NCBI GenBank assembly: GCA_955652075.1
Contig: CATPAS010000109.1
Location: forward strand, 1 to 6,272
Reading direction: 5' to 3'
Origin: an uncultured Gaiellaceae bacterium
Lineage (GTDB): Bacteria > Actinomycetota > Thermoleophilia > Gaiellales > Gaiellaceae
DNA length: 6,272 nt
Numbering within the stretch: the stretch's first letter is position 1; each line of letters opens with the position of its first letter. The notes under the pieces were generated by a model, which saw nothing but the letters and a program-made list of their open reading frames with translations, searched no databases and had not been told where the DNA came from. Shown here piece by piece: positions 5,654-6,272 of the stretch. A program made the position numbers and the translations under genes.

Positions 5654-6272
5654 ACAAGCAGGTGTCGCACATCGGCGTCGCAGCACTCGCCCTGCTCTCC
5701 GCGCTCATCGTCGGAACGACCTACTGGCAGACGTGGGCGAACGCAGGGCTCGCCAATCGGCAGGACAACGAGATTCGCCTCGTCGCACAGTTCTCGATCA
5801 AGCGCGGAAAGATCTACGCCTCGGACGGCAGCACGTTGCTCGCCGCCAATGTGACCAGAAAGCAGCAAGGGCAGACGCTCTACTTCCGGCGTTATCCGAC
5901 CGGACCGATCTTTTCCGGCATCGTTGGGTACTCGACCCAGACGCGCAACCGGACCGGCCTCGAGCTGTCCTACAACGACTACCTCACCGCCTCGAACGCG
6001 AATCTCGACACGGTCTTCCGCTCCGCGATCGACAAGCTCAAGGGCGCGACGGTCACCGGGAACGACCTCGTTTTGACGATTCGGCCCGTTGCGCAGGCCC
6101 TGGCGCTACGGCTGCTGCAAGGGAAGTGCGGCGCAGTTGTGGCGCTCGAGCCCTCGACGGGGCGTGTTCTCGTGATGGCCACGAACCCGACCTACAACGC
6201 GAACCTGATCGAGAACCACTTCGGCGTGGCGACCAGGACGAGCTTGCCTTGCGGCGCGCCGCTCTTGAACCG
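5650..6272 (+). CDS. pbpA: PbpA: class B penicillin-binding protein, N-terminal part (runs off right edge)
   Basis: The frame starts at TTG 5650 and is open to the edge, giving 207 full codons. One membrane helix (about residues 8-26) anchors the protein, with the rest outside. Residues 42-140 form the class B PBP dimerisation or pedestal region, with the signature RGKIYASDG (52-60) and YPTGPIFSGIVGYSTQTRN followed by TGLE, a pattern shared with mycobacterial PbpA. From about residue 158, GAVVALEPSTGRVLVMATNP marks the opening of the transpeptidase domain. The active-site SxxK, SxN and KTG motifs should lie beyond the window, so catalytic competence cannot be judged. The protein would cross-link peptides on strands made by the SEDS partner encoded just before it. 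The start codon overlaps the rodA stop as TTGA. Cys160 and Cys201 flank the visible start of the catalytic domain. Confidence 0.93.
   Translation, partial: MNKQVSHIGVAALALLSALIVGTTYWQTWANAGLANRQDNEIRLVAQFSIKRGKIYASDGSTLLAANVTRKQQGQTLYFRRYPTGPIFSGIVGYSTQTRNRTGLELSYNDYLTASNANLDTVFRSAIDKLKGATVTGNDLVLTIRPVAQALALRLLQGKCGAVVALEPSTGRVLVMATNPTYNANLIENHFGVATRTSLPCGAPLLN

Noticed and set aside
4976..5686. 236-codon minus-strand open frame opposite rodA and the start of pbpA
   Set aside because: Rich in Glu, Asp, Arg and His with no recognisable fold. It is fully opposite conserved SEDS motifs.

Overview
The window is GC-rich, with GC-rich third codon positions, and carries five genes of the conserved actinobacterial cell-growth cluster in the order fhaA, fhaB, pstP, rodA, pbpA. 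These encode an FHA protein with an N-terminal DUF3662-type domain, a membrane-anchored FHA protein, a PP2C phosphatase, a SEDS glycosyltransferase and a class B penicillin-binding protein. The organism is almost certainly an actinobacterium. Compact FhaA, a PstP with almost no extracellular part and the sequence style suggest a deep-branching class such as Thermoleophilia. That placement is an inference from memory of such proteins, not a search result.

Layout. Positions 1-371 (minus strand) hold the 5' part of a divergently transcribed gene for an unrecognised single-pass membrane protein that runs off the left edge. Positions 372-486 are a short divergent intergenic region. Positions 487-2076 encode a Ser/Thr kinase whose C-terminal half is a polytopic membrane domain instead of the single helix plus PASTA repeats of PknB. 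After a 25-base gap containing a small hairpin, fhaA (2102-2878), fhaB (2875-3360), pstP (3357-4343), rodA (about 4340-5653) and pbpA (5650 to the right edge) follow on the plus strand. The last four each begin inside the stop codon of the gene before.

How the genes fit together. RodA polymerises glycan strands from lipid II and PbpA cross-links them, so the pair forms a peptidoglycan synthase. The kinase and PstP write and erase Ser/Thr phosphorylation, and FhaA and FhaB read phosphothreonine. The window is therefore a signalling module coupled to a wall-building module in one tightly overlapped operon.

Most striking details: all four downstream junctions are 4-base NTGA overlaps, and they appear to use all four possible NTG starts (ATG, GTG, CTG, TTG). 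The inferred CTG start of rodA is supported by a Shine-Dalgarno sequence identical in sequence and spacing to that of pstP. No mobile element, RNA gene, CRISPR array or wholly new system was seen.
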